NCBI GenBank assembly: GCA_900469965.1
Contig: UBZP01000025.1
Span: forward strand, 76,441 to 140,440
Direction of reading: 5' to 3'
From: Hyphomicrobiales bacterium
GTDB lineage: Bacteria > Pseudomonadota > Alphaproteobacteria > Rhizobiales > Rhizobiaceae
DNA length: 64,000 nt
Shown here piece after piece: positions 36,002 to 45,082 of the stretch. The number at the start of each line of letters is the position of its first letter. Positions within the stretch are counted from its first letter, which is position 1. The notes below the pieces were generated by a model. That model saw nothing but the letters and a program-made list of their open reading frames with translations. It made no database searches and was not told the DNA's origin. The translations under genes and the position numbers were made by a program.

Positions 36002-36937
36002 ATGACAGCTTCAGCAAAGCCGAAACAGGACCCGATCGTACTCGCCCGCCTGACGGGCCAGCTCGGCGACCGCGAGACCATCTCCAGGCGCTGCGCGGCG
36101 CTGGGCGAGGTCTTCTCGGAGTTCCTTCCTGACGTCTTCGAAAGCGAGCTCGGCTTCGATGTGGCGGTGACCTATGCCGGCTACGAGATCGGCCGCTTCG
36201 GGCAGCTCGTCTCCGGGCTCGGCGGCGCGATGGCGATCTCGGACTGCGCCCTGCGCAACTGGAGCGACCAGTACGCCGTCATCTGCGACAGCCCGTTCAT
36301 CATCACGCTGATCGAAAACATGCTGGGCGCCGCCCGCGAATCGATCGAGGAGCCGGAGCCCCGGGCGCTGTCGCCGATCGAACTCGACATCGCCGCCATG
36401 GTGTTCGACAGGATATCCGGCGTCCTCAAGACCGCGGTCGGCGACCGCAACGGATACGAGCCGATCATCGGCCCCGCCTACAACGTGGAGGGCCGGAAGG
36501 CCCCGGCCGACGGCTCGGAGGAGGCCTTTGCGGCGACGGTGAAGATGTCCGTCGGCATCGGCCCGGTCCTGTCGAGCTTCTTCGTGGTCGTTCCGCAGCG
36601 GGCGCTCCTGAAATCGGTGATCGCCCCGCCGCGGCCGGCGAACACCGCCAAGACGCGCAAGGAGTGGAGCGAGCAGCTGAGCGAACAGGTCCGCCGTTCG
36701 AAGGTCACCCTCCAGGCACGCATCAAGCTGGAAAGCCAGACGCTCGACACGATCAGCCGCCTGCAGGCGGGCGACATCATCCCCTTCCACGATTCCGGCG
36801 ACGTCCGCGTCGACGTCAGCGCCAACGGCAACAAGCTCTACGTCTGCGAGTTCGGGCGGTCGGGCGCGCGCTACACGGTTCGGGTGAAGGATACCTACGG
36901 CTCGGAAGACGAGCTCCTGCAACATATCGTCGGATAG
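36002..36937 (+). CDS. fliM: Flagellar motor switch protein FliM
   Basis: FliM is the C-ring subunit that binds phospho-CheY and controls rotation (speed, in rhizobia). The protein has a CheC-like middle domain (about 40-230) and a C-terminal SpoA domain (about 235-311, with [20 protein letters not shown]). The ATG at 36002 follows a GGGGAA ribosome site and gives 311 residues. An ATG at 35987, directly after the motA stop, would add five. The sequence is divergent from enteric FliM, as in other rhizobia. Confidence 0.9.
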   Translation: MTASAKPKQDPIVLARLTGQLGDRETISRRCAALGEVFSEFLPDVFESELGFDVAVTYAGYEIGRFGQLVSGLGGAMAISDCALRNWSDQYAVICDSPFIITLIENMLGAARESIEEPEPRALSPIELDIAAMVFDRISGVLKTAVGDRNGYEPIIGPAYNVEGRKAPADGSEEAFAATVKMSVGIGPVLSSFFVVVPQRALLKSVIAPPRPANTAKTRKEWSEQLSEQVRRSKVTLQARIKLESQTLDTISRLQAGDIIPFHDSGDVRVDVSANGNKLYVCEFGRSGARYTVRVKDTYGSEDELLQHIVG

Positions 36938-36989
36938 GATCAGGCCCGGCAGCACGCCTCGGGCAAGTTTCAAATGGAATAGTGATCAC

Positions 36990-37583
36990 ATGGCACCGAA
37001 AAAAGCACCCCTTGCAGACGACCTCGCCTCCGCCGTCACCGCGAACGACGCCGAGCTCGAACAGGCAATCGACGACCTCCGCGGCGTCCTGCAGCAGGAT
37101 GCCTCAGGCGCACCTGCCACCGATTTCGGCATGGACTTCCCCACCGGCGGCGACGCCGACCCGCTTGCGGCGTTCGGCGGCGAGTTCGGCGCGGAGACGA
37201 CCGAGGCCGGCTTCGGCGGCGACTTCGGCAGCACCGGCACCTCGGCCTTCGGCGATACCGGGTTCGGCGGAGAGGACTTCGGCAGCGCCGGCCTGGACGA
37301 GACCCCGGCGCGCCCGGGAAGCGCCATGGAGGCCAATCTCGGCTTGATCATGGACATTCCGATCGACCTGCAGATCGTCCTCGGCTCCTCGCAGATGCTG
37401 GTATCCGGGCTGATGGGGCTGACGGAGGGCGCCACGATCGCGCTCGACCGCCGCATCGGCGAGCCGGTCGACGTGATGGTGAACGGCCGGGTGATCGGCC
37501 GCGGCGAGATTACCGTGCTCGAGAACGACGACACCCGCTTCGGGGTCAAGCTCATCGAGGTCAAGAGCACATCCCACAACTGA
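36990..37583 (+). CDS. fliN: Flagellar motor switch protein FliN with an FG-rich linker
   Basis: FliN forms the base of the C-ring. The 197-residue protein has a helical N-terminus (about 1-37), a low-complexity Gly/Phe/Asp-rich linker (about 41-111, with repeated FGG and DFG units) and a C-terminal SpoA domain (about 115-192, [12 protein letters not shown] and [20 protein letters not shown]). The linker makes it longer than the enteric protein of about 137 residues. It lies between fliM and fliG. Confidence 0.95.
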   Translation: MAPKKAPLADDLASAVTANDAELEQAIDDLRGVLQQDASGAPATDFGMDFPTGGDADPLAAFGGEFGAETTEAGFGGDFGSTGTSAFGDTGFGGEDFGSAGLDETPARPGSAMEANLGLIMDIPIDLQIVLGSSQMLVSGLMGLTEGATIALDRRIGEPVDVMVNGRVIGRGEITVLENDDTRFGVKLIEVKSTSHN

Positions 37584-37621
37584 AATGAGCTGATACCGGT
37601 GAAAGGTTTCAGGAGGCATCC

Positions 37622-38656
37622 ATGATGGATTTCGACAATTTCGGCAGCACCGCGGTCGGGGCGCCACTCAAGCCGGTCGACAAGGCAGCCGCCGTTCTTC
37701 TGGCGATGGGCAAGCCCGTGGCCGGCAAGCTCCTGAAGTTCTTCACCCAGAGCGAGCTGCAGAGCATCATCGCAGCGGCGCAGAACCTTCGCCCCATCCC
37801 TCCGCAGGAACTGCTCGAGCTCGTCAACGAGTTCGAGGACCTGTTCACCGAGGGCGCGGGCCTGATGGACAACGCCAAGATGATGGAAGGCATCCTCGAA
37901 GAGGGGCTGACGCCGGACGAAGTGGACGGCCTGCTCGGCCGCCGCACCGCATTCCAGGCCTACGAGACCACCATCTGGGACCGCCTGCAGGACGCCGACG
38001 CCACCTTCATCAGCCAGTTCCTGCTGAAGGAGCATCCGCAGACCATCTCCTACATCCTGTCGATGATGCCGTCGGCCTTCGGCGCCAAGGTGCTGCTCGA
38101 GGTGCCGGAGGAACGTCGCGCCGACATCATCAACCGCACCGTCAACCTGAAGGACGTCAGCCCGAAGGCCGCCGCGATCATCGAGGGCCGGGTGCGCGAA
38201 ATGATGGACGCCTTCGAGGCGGAGCGGAACTCGCCCGGCTCGAACAAGGTCGCCGAGATGATGAACGAGATGGAGAAGAACCAGGTCGACGAACTGCTGG
38301 CGTCGCTGGAGACGATCAGCACCGCCTCGGTCAAGAAGGTCCGGCCGAAGATCTTCCTGTTCGAAGACCTCCTCATCATGCCGCAGAAGAGCCGCGTGTC
38401 GCTGTTCAACGACGTGGCCGGCGACATCATCACCGCTGCGCTGCGCGGAACGTCGATGGAACTGCGCGAGGCCGTGCTGTCGTCGATCGGCGCACGCCAG
38501 CGCCGCATGATCGAATCGGACCTCGCAGGCGGCGACCCCGGCAATCCGCGCGAGGTCGCGATCGCCCGGCGCTCGATCACCCAGGAGGCGATCAGGCTGG
38601 CGGCAGCCGGACAGATTCAGTTGAAAGAAAAGGAAGAGGCCGCAGCCGCCGCCTGA
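37622..38656 (+). CDS. fliG: Flagellar motor switch protein FliG
   Basis: FliG is the rotor subunit on which the stator pushes. The 344-residue protein has the expected N, middle and C domains: KAAAVLLAMGKPVAGKLLKF near the start, a middle segment LLKEHPQTISYILSMMPSAF, and the torque-generating C-domain around LFEDLLIMPQKSRVSLFNDV. The start follows a strong AGGAGG site. A terminator follows at 38695-38725. Confidence 0.97.
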   Translation: MMDFDNFGSTAVGAPLKPVDKAAAVLLAMGKPVAGKLLKFFTQSELQSIIAAAQNLRPIPPQELLELVNEFEDLFTEGAGLMDNAKMMEGILEEGLTPDEVDGLLGRRTAFQAYETTIWDRLQDADATFISQFLLKEHPQTISYILSMMPSAFGAKVLLEVPEERRADIINRTVNLKDVSPKAAAIIEGRVREMMDAFEAERNSPGSNKVAEMMNEMEKNQVDELLASLETISTASVKKVRPKIFLFEDLLIMPQKSRVSLFNDVAGDIITAALRGTSMELREAVLSSIGARQRRMIESDLAGGDPGNPREVAIARRSITQEAIRLAAAGQIQLKEKEEAAAAA

Positions 38657-38694
38657 GCGGCTTGACTCGCCCCATTCAAAGATCGACCGTTTCC

Positions 38695-38725
38695 GGGACC
38701 CGAATCTGAAAAAGATCCGGGTCCC
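38695..38725 (+). terminator. Terminator after fliG
   Basis: An eight-base-pair stem (GGGACCCG at 38695-38702 and CGGGTCCC at 38718-38725) is followed directly by TTTCTATTT on the plus strand. It lies 39 bases after the fliG stop and suggests that flhB has its own promoter or depends on read-through. Confidence 0.75.
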
Positions 38726-38808
38726 TTTCTATTTGCCGGTACGGCGGACCATGGGTCGACGGCCGGCCGAATCATGTGTTGCAGAGCGCTTTCCGGAAGG
38801 ACCTTTCC

Positions 38809-39885
38809 ATGGCCGACGATGAGGACAAGGAAAGCAAAACAGAAGCCCCGTCAGAGAAAAAGCTTCGCGATGCGGCGGAGAAGGGAAACACGCCGTTCGC
38901 GCGCGAAGTCCCCGTGTTCGCGTCCACCGTGGCGGCGTACCTCTTCCTGGTGTTCTTCCTGCCCGGCGGCTTCCTGCGCGTGACCGAGACGCTGCGGGAC
39001 CTGTTCGAGCAGCCGGAGGCCTGGGACCTGGAGAACAGCGGCGACGTCGTCGCCCTCTTCCGCCATCTCGGCTGGGAGGCGGGCGCGCTCCTGCTGCCGG
39101 CACTGGCGATGATGATGCTGTTCGGCCTGGCCGCATCGATCCTGCAGAACATGCCGAGCCCGGTGCTGGAGCGCGTGCGCCCGCAGTTGTCGCGCCTGTC
39201 GCCGATCCAGGGCTTCACCCGCATCTTCGGCAAGCCCGGGCTCGTGGAGTTCGGCAAGGCGCTGATCAAGGTCGGCGCGGTGTCCGTGGTCGTCGTCATG
39301 GTTCTGTGGGACGACTACTTCGCGACGTTGAATGCGATGTTCTCCGATCCGGCGGTGATCTTCCATATCCTCGCCAGCGAAGCGAACACGATCATGGTGA
39401 TCATCCTCTTCGCAACCGCGGTGATCGCGGCGATCGACTTCGCCTGGACGCGCCATCACTGGTTCTCGGAGCTCAGGATGACCAAGCAGGAGGTCAAGGA
39501 GGAGCACAAGCAGGCGCAGGGCGATCCGATCGTCAAGAGCCGGCTCCGCTCGATCCAGCGCGACCGCGCCCGCAAGCGCATGATCGCCGCTGTTCCCCGC
39601 GCCACCCTGGTCATCGCCAACCCGACGCACTTCGCCGTGGCGCTGCGCTACGTCCGCGAGGAACAGGACGCCCCGGTCGTGGTCGCCAAGGGCCAGGACC
39701 TGGTGGCACTCAAGATTCGCGAGCTCGCGGAGGAAAACGGCATCCCGGTGTTCGAGGATCCGCCGCTTGCGCGCTCCATGTTTGCGCAAGTCTCGGTGGA
39801 TAGTGTCATTCCACCGGTGTTCTACAAGGCAGTGGCGGAACTGATTCACCGGGTCTACGCAGCTTCGCCCCAGATGAGACGGTAA
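38809..39885 (+). CDS. flhB: Flagellar export switch protein FlhB
   Basis: FlhB sets export specificity: autocleavage switches from rod/hook to filament substrates. The 358-residue protein has a charged N-terminus ([16 protein letters not shown]), four membrane segments (about 36-56, 88-112, 148-168 and 190-212) and a cytoplasmic domain with the intact NPTH cleavage site at Asn271-His274. The ATG at 38809 follows a good AAGGA site. Confidence 0.96.
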   Translation: MADDEDKESKTEAPSEKKLRDAAEKGNTPFAREVPVFASTVAAYLFLVFFLPGGFLRVTETLRDLFEQPEAWDLENSGDVVALFRHLGWEAGALLLPALAMMMLFGLAASILQNMPSPVLERVRPQLSRLSPIQGFTRIFGKPGLVEFGKALIKVGAVSVVVVMVLWDDYFATLNAMFSDPAVIFHILASEANTIMVIILFATAVIAAIDFAWTRHHWFSELRMTKQEVKEEHKQAQGDPIVKSRLRSIQRDRARKRMIAAVPRATLVIANPTHFAVALRYVREEQDAPVVVAKGQDLVALKIRELAEENGIPVFEDPPLARSMFAQVSVDSVIPPVFYKAVAELIHRVYAASPQMRR

Positions 39886-39895
39886 AAGAGATCCG

Positions 39896-40339
39896 ATGAG
39901 AAAAAGCTCCTATTCTGCCCAGCGCGAGAGGATCGTGGCCGAAGCGATCGGCCCGGTTGCATCGGAATTGCGGCTGCTTGATGCGGCCGACCTGGTATCG
40001 CTGTTGCGATTCGAGTGCTACGGAAACCTGTCCGACCTGGTTTCATCTGCGGCCGAGCTGTATTTCCTCCCCGGCACCGTCGTTTTCGGCGCCGGCGGCG
40101 ACTACAAGCTCGACTGGGGCGGCGAGCCCGAGGTGACGCTCGACCTGGAACTGCGCCCGCGCGGCTGCACCGTCTATGCGCGGCTCCAGCTCGGCAACGA
40201 GCGCGCCGGCGTGGAAGTGACCCACGTCGCCTTCGAAGACCCTGCCGTCGATCCCGACGACAACACCGACCTGCTCGCAGCGAGCCTCAGGGACGCGCGA
40301 TTCAAGCGTTCGGCGCAGCTGCCGATGCAGAGCCACTAA
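39896..40339 (+). CDS. Conserved-looking small protein of unknown function after flhB
   Basis: The protein has 147 residues and no signal peptide or membrane segment. It has a helical N-terminal part (about 5-55, RIVAEAIGPVASELRLLDAA) and an acidic C-terminal half that looks like a beta domain. It starts ten bases after flhB on the same strand and converges with visR. I recognise no family. Its tight linkage to flhB suggests an accessory cytoplasmic role in motility, but that is inference. Confidence 0.75.
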   Translation: MRKSSYSAQRERIVAEAIGPVASELRLLDAADLVSLLRFECYGNLSDLVSSAAELYFLPGTVVFGAGGDYKLDWGGEPEVTLDLELRPRGCTVYARLQLGNERAGVEVTHVAFEDPAVDPDDNTDLLAASLRDARFKRSAQLPMQSH

Positions 40340-40356
40340 AGCCTGTCGCGCCGATT

Positions 40357-41100
40357 TCAGCGGATGTAGCCCAGGCGTATCGCCTTGGCGATCGCCTGGA
40401 CGCGGTTGACCGCGTCCAGCTTCGTCGTCGCCGTGCCCAGATAGGCATTGACCGTATGCACCGAGAGCCCGAGCTTTTCGGCGATCGACTCGCTGATGCA
40501 GCCGTCGCCCGCCATCTGCAGGCAGGCGATCTCCCGCTCGTTGAGCGCTTCCGCCGGCTGCAGCCGCTTCTCGTCCGCCGCCAGCAGGTCGACCATGATG
40601 TGGCCGGCGCGCATGTGCATGTCGAGCACGAGATCGGTGTCGACCCTGAGGAAGTCGCCGACCAGGACGACGAAGCCGTTGCCGCTCGAGCCCAGCCGGA
40701 CAGGAAAGGCAATGCCGGCACAGGGCAGCCGGCTTGCCGGAAGGCGCTGCACGAAGGCCGCAAGCTCGTCGGAGACGAAGGCGTTCGCATCCTCGCCTTC
40801 CCAGACGACGGGAAGCATGGACGTATCGAGGTGGGCCATGAGCGCCTCGCCATGCGCCTCCACCAGCCCGCGCGCCATAGTCTCGGTTTCCCCCGCCCAA
40901 CTGCTGAGCGTGCAGGTGAGCCGGCGTGTCGACGGCAGCCCCCGGCCGAGAACGCGGAACACGGCGAAGTTCCTCGCCCCCACGACCTTCTGCATATGCT
41001 GGAGGGCTGCCACCACATCCGTCGTGCGCTTGGGACGCGAAAGCTTGGCGATCCTGATCTCGGGACCTTCACCGCCCGGCTGGGAGAAGGGATGCACCAT
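40357..41100 (-). CDS. visR: LuxR-type motility master regulator VisR
   Basis: VisR acts with VisN, probably as a heterodimer, as the global activator of rhizobial flagellar and chemotaxis genes, upstream of rem. The 247-residue protein has an N-terminal ligand-binding-like domain (about 1-165) and a LuxR helix-turn-helix (about 180-245: EALNEREIACLQMAGDGCIS, LGLSVHTVNAYLGTA). The ATG at 41100 has a strong GAGGTGA site. The 11-base space to the visN stop indicates one transcript. Confidence 0.92.
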   Translation of the reverse strand: MVHPFSQPGGEGPEIRIAKLSRPKRTTDVVAALQHMQKVVGARNFAVFRVLGRGLPSTRRLTCTLSSWAGETETMARGLVEAHGEALMAHLDTSMLPVVWEGEDANAFVSDELAAFVQRLPASRLPCAGIAFPVRLGSSGNGFVVLVGDFLRVDTDLVLDMHMRAGHIMVDLLAADEKRLQPAEALNEREIACLQMAGDGCISESIAEKLGLSVHTVNAYLGTATTKLDAVNRVQAIAKAIRLGYIR

Positions 41101-41110
41101 CTCTCTCACC

Positions 41111-41884
41111 TCAGACGAGATTGTTGCGCACGGCCCAGGCAATCGCCTCGGAACGGGTCTTGGTCGCCGTCTTGCGCATCACGCTGGTGATGTAGTTGTT
41201 GATCGTGTTCCGGGAGATGCCGAGGATCACCGCGATCTCGTCGCTGGTCTTGCCCTCGGCGATCCAGTAGAGGCACTCGACCTCGCGATCCGTCAGCTCG
41301 GATTCACGATCCTGGCGGGCGGCCGGCTTGCAGCAGACGCTCGCGAAGTAGCCGGTCAGCAGCCCCACGTCACGCAGGTTGCTCTGCGACAGGATGTAGT
41401 GCTCCGGAAACAGCAGCATCAGCGTCATGCGCACGCGCCCGACGTTGAAGGTGATCGTGCAGTACTCCCGGCTCACGCCCGACGGCACAGCAATGTCGTC
41501 GCAGAACTGCGAGAATACCGGCTGCATCAGGCTGTTGGAGCGGTCGAGATCGCTCATGCGGCAGTTGGCGCCGTCGAGTGCGGCGGCGAGACTGCGGACC
41601 ATGTCGAACGGCCAGTCAGAGGCGACCACAAAGCCGATGTCGGCGCTGAACGACATATCGTGGCGGACCAGCAGGTAGTGGGACGCGCTGACATACTGGG
41701 TCAGCGCCCTCAACCCTGCCGTGAGTCCGGCGCGGTCCGCACTGCGCCCCAACTGATCGACCAGTTGCTCACGCGCACTCTTACGCTCACAGCTCACCGC
41801 AGAGAATCCATAGGATTCCCGGAGCGATACATCCGCTCTCATCGTTTCCATAGTAGCCCCCGTTGCCGAACTCGGCTGGATCAT
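41111..41884 (-). CDS. visN: LuxR-type motility master regulator VisN
   Basis: VisN is the partner of VisR. The 257-residue protein has a sensor-like domain (about 40-180) and a C-terminal LuxR helix-turn-helix (ESELTDREVECLYWIAEGKT, ILGISRNTINNYIT). The start at 41884 is preceded by an AAGGGGGG site; an internal ATG at 41851 is the alternative. A perfect CtrA-type box lies about 210-225 bases upstream. Confidence 0.92.
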   Translation of the reverse strand: MIQPSSATGATMETMRADVSLRESYGFSAVSCERKSAREQLVDQLGRSADRAGLTAGLRALTQYVSASHYLLVRHDMSFSADIGFVVASDWPFDMVRSLAAALDGANCRMSDLDRSNSLMQPVFSQFCDDIAVPSGVSREYCTITFNVGRVRMTLMLLFPEHYILSQSNLRDVGLLTGYFASVCCKPAARQDRESELTDREVECLYWIAEGKTSDEIAVILGISRNTINNYITSVMRKTATKTRSEAIAWAVRNNLV

Positions 41885-42092
41885 CCCGCCCCCCTTCGTA
41901 CCAGCGCCCTCAATCGGCGCCGCCAGCGATCAAGCCGCATGGACGGGATTCACCAAACGAATCAGTAACTAAAGTCTACAGGGGCGCGAATCAAAAGCCA
42001 CAGGGCCCAACTGGGGATTTACTTTTCGATCATTTCCTGAATCGATTCGCGAAGGTGCGGCGGATGCCGGTCCCGCCGCCGGGTGGGCGGAA

Positions 42093-42107
42093 TTAAACTT
42101 TTGTTAA
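42093..42107 (-). promoter_or_regulatory. CtrA-type box (TTAA-N7-TTAA) upstream of visN
   Basis: TTAA at 42093-42096 and 42104-42107 flank exactly seven bases, in the AT-rich part of the visN upstream region. This matches the CtrA consensus. With the boxes at rem and the first flagellin it suggests cell-cycle input to motility; binding is inferred. Confidence 0.55.
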
Positions 42108-42531
42108 TCATCATGTTTTGCCAATGGGGCGGAATGCAACCGTGAGACGACAAGGCTGTTGCGACGGTCCGGCGGATTGAATTTCGCCGCAGGAACGGCC
42201 CGTCGCCCCCAAACAAATTTTTCGTGATCGCTGCGGTATGGGCGCGTTTCCTGCCTGACGTTACGTCATGGGACTCCGCAGGCCGCCGATTTCGTCGCTT
42301 TTGGGCCACACTCTCCGGCGAAACTTTGCCCAGCGGGACCCATTTTGCCCTCCGCGGACAGAGCCGCAGCAACCGTCCAGGCGCCACCGACAGTGCTACG
42401 GAACCACCAGCCCATCCCTCCGCCATCCCGTCCCCAAAGCCGAAGGGAGCCCTGCGGGCCGTCCCGCCTGGCCCGGCTGGGCCGACGTCAGGGGGGCGGA
42501 CAAAGTCCCGCACGTCTCCTCCGGAACGCAA

Positions 42532-42554
42532 AAATCCCGCCGAGGGCGGGATTT
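42532..42554 (-). terminator. Rho-independent terminator of fliF
   Basis: A ten-base-pair stem (arms 42532-42541 and 42545-42554, three-base loop) is followed in the minus-strand RNA by a run of U. It lies 24 bases beyond the fliF stop codon. Confidence 0.8.
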
Positions 42555-42577
42555 CGCATCGTTTCGTTCGGTTCCGG

Positions 42578-44260
42578 TCAGGCCGCCTGGTTCTCGGCCC
42601 ATTTGCGGAGGATCTTGGCGGCGCGTTCCTCGCTGATCTCCACCATGCGCGACAGGCGGCGCTCGGGACCTTCCTTGACGCGGCGGTTGAACACACCCTC
42701 GTCGTCGCCGGCGCTGAGAAGGTCGTCCGTGCTGTCGAAGCCGAAGTCGGAGCCGAAGCCGTCCATTAGCGCGCCTGGGCCTGCGCCGACACCCACGGCC
42801 GGCGAGAAGTCGGGCAGCTCGAGGCCGGCCGCATCGCTTTCCAGGGCTGCGGCACCGGTGCCGCCTGCGACCGAGCGGACGACCGGGCGGAAGCCGAACC
42901 AGACCACCAGGAAGGCGACGGCGACGAAGGCGAGCGCGTTGATGATGGTCGAGAGGTTGCGCGTCAGCGTCTCCATCACGCCCGGACCGGGAACGGCCTC
43001 GTCGAGGAGCACGTTGTCGAGGAAGTTCATGGCGGTCAGGGTGACGACGTCGCCGCGTTCGCTGTTCAGGCCCGCTGCGGACGAGACGATCTTCTGCATC
43101 TCGGCCAGGTAGGCGTCGATCTTGGCCTGGTCGGCGGGCTCGCCGACAAGCGCGGCAAGCCTGCCCTGGTTGACGACGACGGCAACCGACAGACGCTCGA
43201 TCTGGTAGCTGTTGCGAACGGTGGCGATCGTCTTGCTGTTGATCTCGTAGTTGGTCTGCTCTTCCTTCTTGTCGGCCTGGTCGCTCGACTGCGGGCCGGT
43301 GCCGGCCTCGGGGCCGCCCTGCGGAATGTTCTGCTCGACGGTCGCCGGGCGCTGCAGTTCGCTCTGGCTGGACTGCTGGCTTTCCTTGGTGACGCGGACG
43401 GACCGCTCGACCCGCGATTCCGGATCGAAGACGGTTTCCTGCGTCTGCTGCGAATCGGTGTTCAGCGCGGCCATGACGCTGGCGCGGAAATTGTCCATGC
43501 CGAGGAAGGGCGCCAGCGCCTTTTCGATGTTGCGCTCGACGTCCTCCTGGACCGACTGGACGATATTGAGCGAACGGTTGAGCGTGTTGCTGTCGGAATC
43601 GTCGCCGGAGGCCAGCAGCTGGCCGGCGGAATCGAGGATCGTCACATGCTCGGCTTCGAGGCCCGGGACGGACGCGGCCACCAGCTGGCGGATGGATGCG
43701 GCCGCCTTGCGCCCGGCAGCACTGCCGGCGCGGATCATCACCGAGGCCGTCGGCGGCTGTTCCGCGCGCCGGAAGTTTCCGCGGTCGGGCATGACGATGT
43801 GCACGCGTGCGGCGGCGATGCCGTTGATCTGCTGGATCGTCCGGGCGATCTCGCCCTCGAGCGCGCGGACACGGGTGACTTCCTGCATGAAGGAGGTGAG
43901 GCCGAGCGAGCCGACGTTGTCGAAGAGCTCGTAGCCGGAATTGGAACTGCTCGGCAGGCCGCGCTCGGCGAGATAGAGCCGGGCCTTGCCGGTCTGGCCC
44001 ACCGGAACCTGCAGGCTGGCGCCGTCCGCGCCGGTCTGGAAGTCGATGTTCGCCTCGGCGAGCGCCACGCTGATCTGGTTCATGTCGGTGCTTTCGAGAC
44101 CGACATAAAGGGTCTCGTAGGCGGGCTTGTTGACAAAGAAGGCGGCTGCGAGCACCAGGGCGATCGTGACGACCCCGGCCCCGGCCAGAAGCGCCAGTTT
44201 CGGTTGCCCGAGCGACGCCAGGTTCTTGCCCATACTCTTAAGCTGTTCCAACAGATTCAT
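42578..44260 (-). CDS. fliF: MS-ring protein FliF
   Basis: FliF builds the MS-ring, the first flagellar structure in the inner membrane. The 560-residue protein has membrane helices near the N-terminus (about 22-44) and C-terminus (about 440-462). The periplasmic ring-building domains contain LYVGLESTDMNQISVALAEA and ARVHIVMPDRGNFRR. The C-terminal tail (RMVEISEERAAKILRKWA) is the FliG-binding helix. Its terminator at 42532 separates it from visN. Confidence 0.97.
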   Translation of the reverse strand: MNLLEQLKSMGKNLASLGQPKLALLAGAGVVTIALVLAAAFFVNKPAYETLYVGLESTDMNQISVALAEANIDFQTGADGASLQVPVGQTGKARLYLAERGLPSSSNSGYELFDNVGSLGLTSFMQEVTRVRALEGEIARTIQQINGIAAARVHIVMPDRGNFRRAEQPPTASVMIRAGSAAGRKAAASIRQLVAASVPGLEAEHVTILDSAGQLLASGDDSDSNTLNRSLNIVQSVQEDVERNIEKALAPFLGMDNFRASVMAALNTDSQQTQETVFDPESRVERSVRVTKESQQSSQSELQRPATVEQNIPQGGPEAGTGPQSSDQADKKEEQTNYEINSKTIATVRNSYQIERLSVAVVVNQGRLAALVGEPADQAKIDAYLAEMQKIVSSAAGLNSERGDVVTLTAMNFLDNVLLDEAVPGPGVMETLTRNLSTIINALAFVAVAFLVVWFGFRPVVRSVAGGTGAAALESDAAGLELPDFSPAVGVGAGPGALMDGFGSDFGFDSTDDLLSAGDDEGVFNRRVKEGPERRLSRMVEISEERAAKILRKWAENQAA

Positions 44261-44605
44261 TCTGTTCCCGCACCAACTTTGCCGGATCCGCCGCAGGCCG
44301 AAAATGGCAGATCCGCTCAGTTTAAATTGCCCGACCCCGGAAACGCACCGCTGCCAACGGCGCCTTCATGGCCAGAGTCACGCAGGCCTGATCGACCCGG
44401 GGGCAAACTAGAATGTGAAACTTGCGCGAGCGTTTCGCGGGAATGCGGTGCAGCACGGCGCCGACAGGGGATCGACCCTGGGCGCCGCGATCACGAATAA
44501 CTTTTCAAAATCAATACTTTGATTTGACCGACACCGTGATGGCGCCAGTTGACCGCGATCATGGACGCCCCGCATCTTCGCAAGGCGCCACGGCGGGCTT
44601 GCGAA
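44261..44605. other. Intergenic region between the che operon and fliF
   Basis: These 345 bases separate cheT from fliF, both on the minus strand. The part near 44500-44530 is AT-rich and could end the che transcript or hold the fliF promoter. No clear terminator with a U-run, no perfect TTAA-N7-TTAA box and no gene were found. Confidence 0.4.
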
Positions 44606-44998
44606 TCAGAAGGCCTCGAAGTCGCCGGAGGCCTTGGAGAGCGGCTGGGAGTTGAAGGATCGCAGGGATCCGTTGCCGAGCGCCTTCTTCATGTCGCTCA
44701 GCTTGACGAGGTTCAGCGCCGTCGTCACGTCCACGGCCCAGGCCTCCGGCATGCCGGCGGTGACCTGGCCAAGGAAATCGGCGAGACCGCGGGCCTTCTG
44801 GACAGCGAGATCGATGCCCTGCAGGACCATCATGCGCTGCGCGGTGTTCTCGCCCGCCTCGGGATGAAGCTCGGCAAGCTGCGGCTCGATGCGCTCGATC
44901 AGGTAGGCGACGTCGTGCAGTTCCGTGACGACGCGCATCAGGACGGCGGGGACGGATTCCTCCATGTCAGTCACTTCATTCAGGTAGTCGGCTTTCAT
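44606..44998 (-). CDS. cheT: Chemotaxis protein CheT (putative CheY phosphatase)
   Basis: The 130-residue protein is largely helical and occupies the last position of the che operon, where Sinorhizobium has cheT. It carries a DxxxQ motif (Asp63-Leu-Ala-Val-Gln67) on a predicted helix, resembling the phosphatase motif of CheZ, in which the Gln attacks the CheY acyl-phosphate. I recall work on Sinorhizobium CheT that gives it a role in signal termination and adaptation. Its start lies 84 bases downstream of cheD. Confidence 0.82.
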   Translation of the reverse strand: MKADYLNEVTDMEESVPAVLMRVVTELHDVAYLIERIEPQLAELHPEAGENTAQRMMVLQGIDLAVQKARGLADFLGQVTAGMPEAWAVDVTTALNLVKLSDMKKALGNGSLRSFNSQPLSKASGDFEAF

Positions 44999-45082
44999 GG
45001 TATCTCCGTTTCACCGCGCGCCGCCCGTCCACAGGCCTGCGCATGCGGCCACATCCCTCATGCCCCGAGGCCGCTTGCGGCA

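Larger units (their letters stand above)
41885..42577. promoter_or_regulatory. Long leader/promoter region of visN
   Basis: This gap of about 690 bases between visN and the end of fliF contains the fliF terminator (42532-42554) and a CtrA-type box (42093-42107) within an AT-rich patch near 42090-42120. The rest, about 42200-42500, is GC-rich. No convincing gene was found: the open frames lack codon bias, ribosome sites or recognisable domains. Confidence 0.5.

Noticed and set aside
42019-42696. A 225-codon minus-strand frame in the visN upstream gap, running into fliF
   Set aside because: It overlaps the certain 3' end of fliF and the fliF terminator, has shadow-like composition, and shows no domain.
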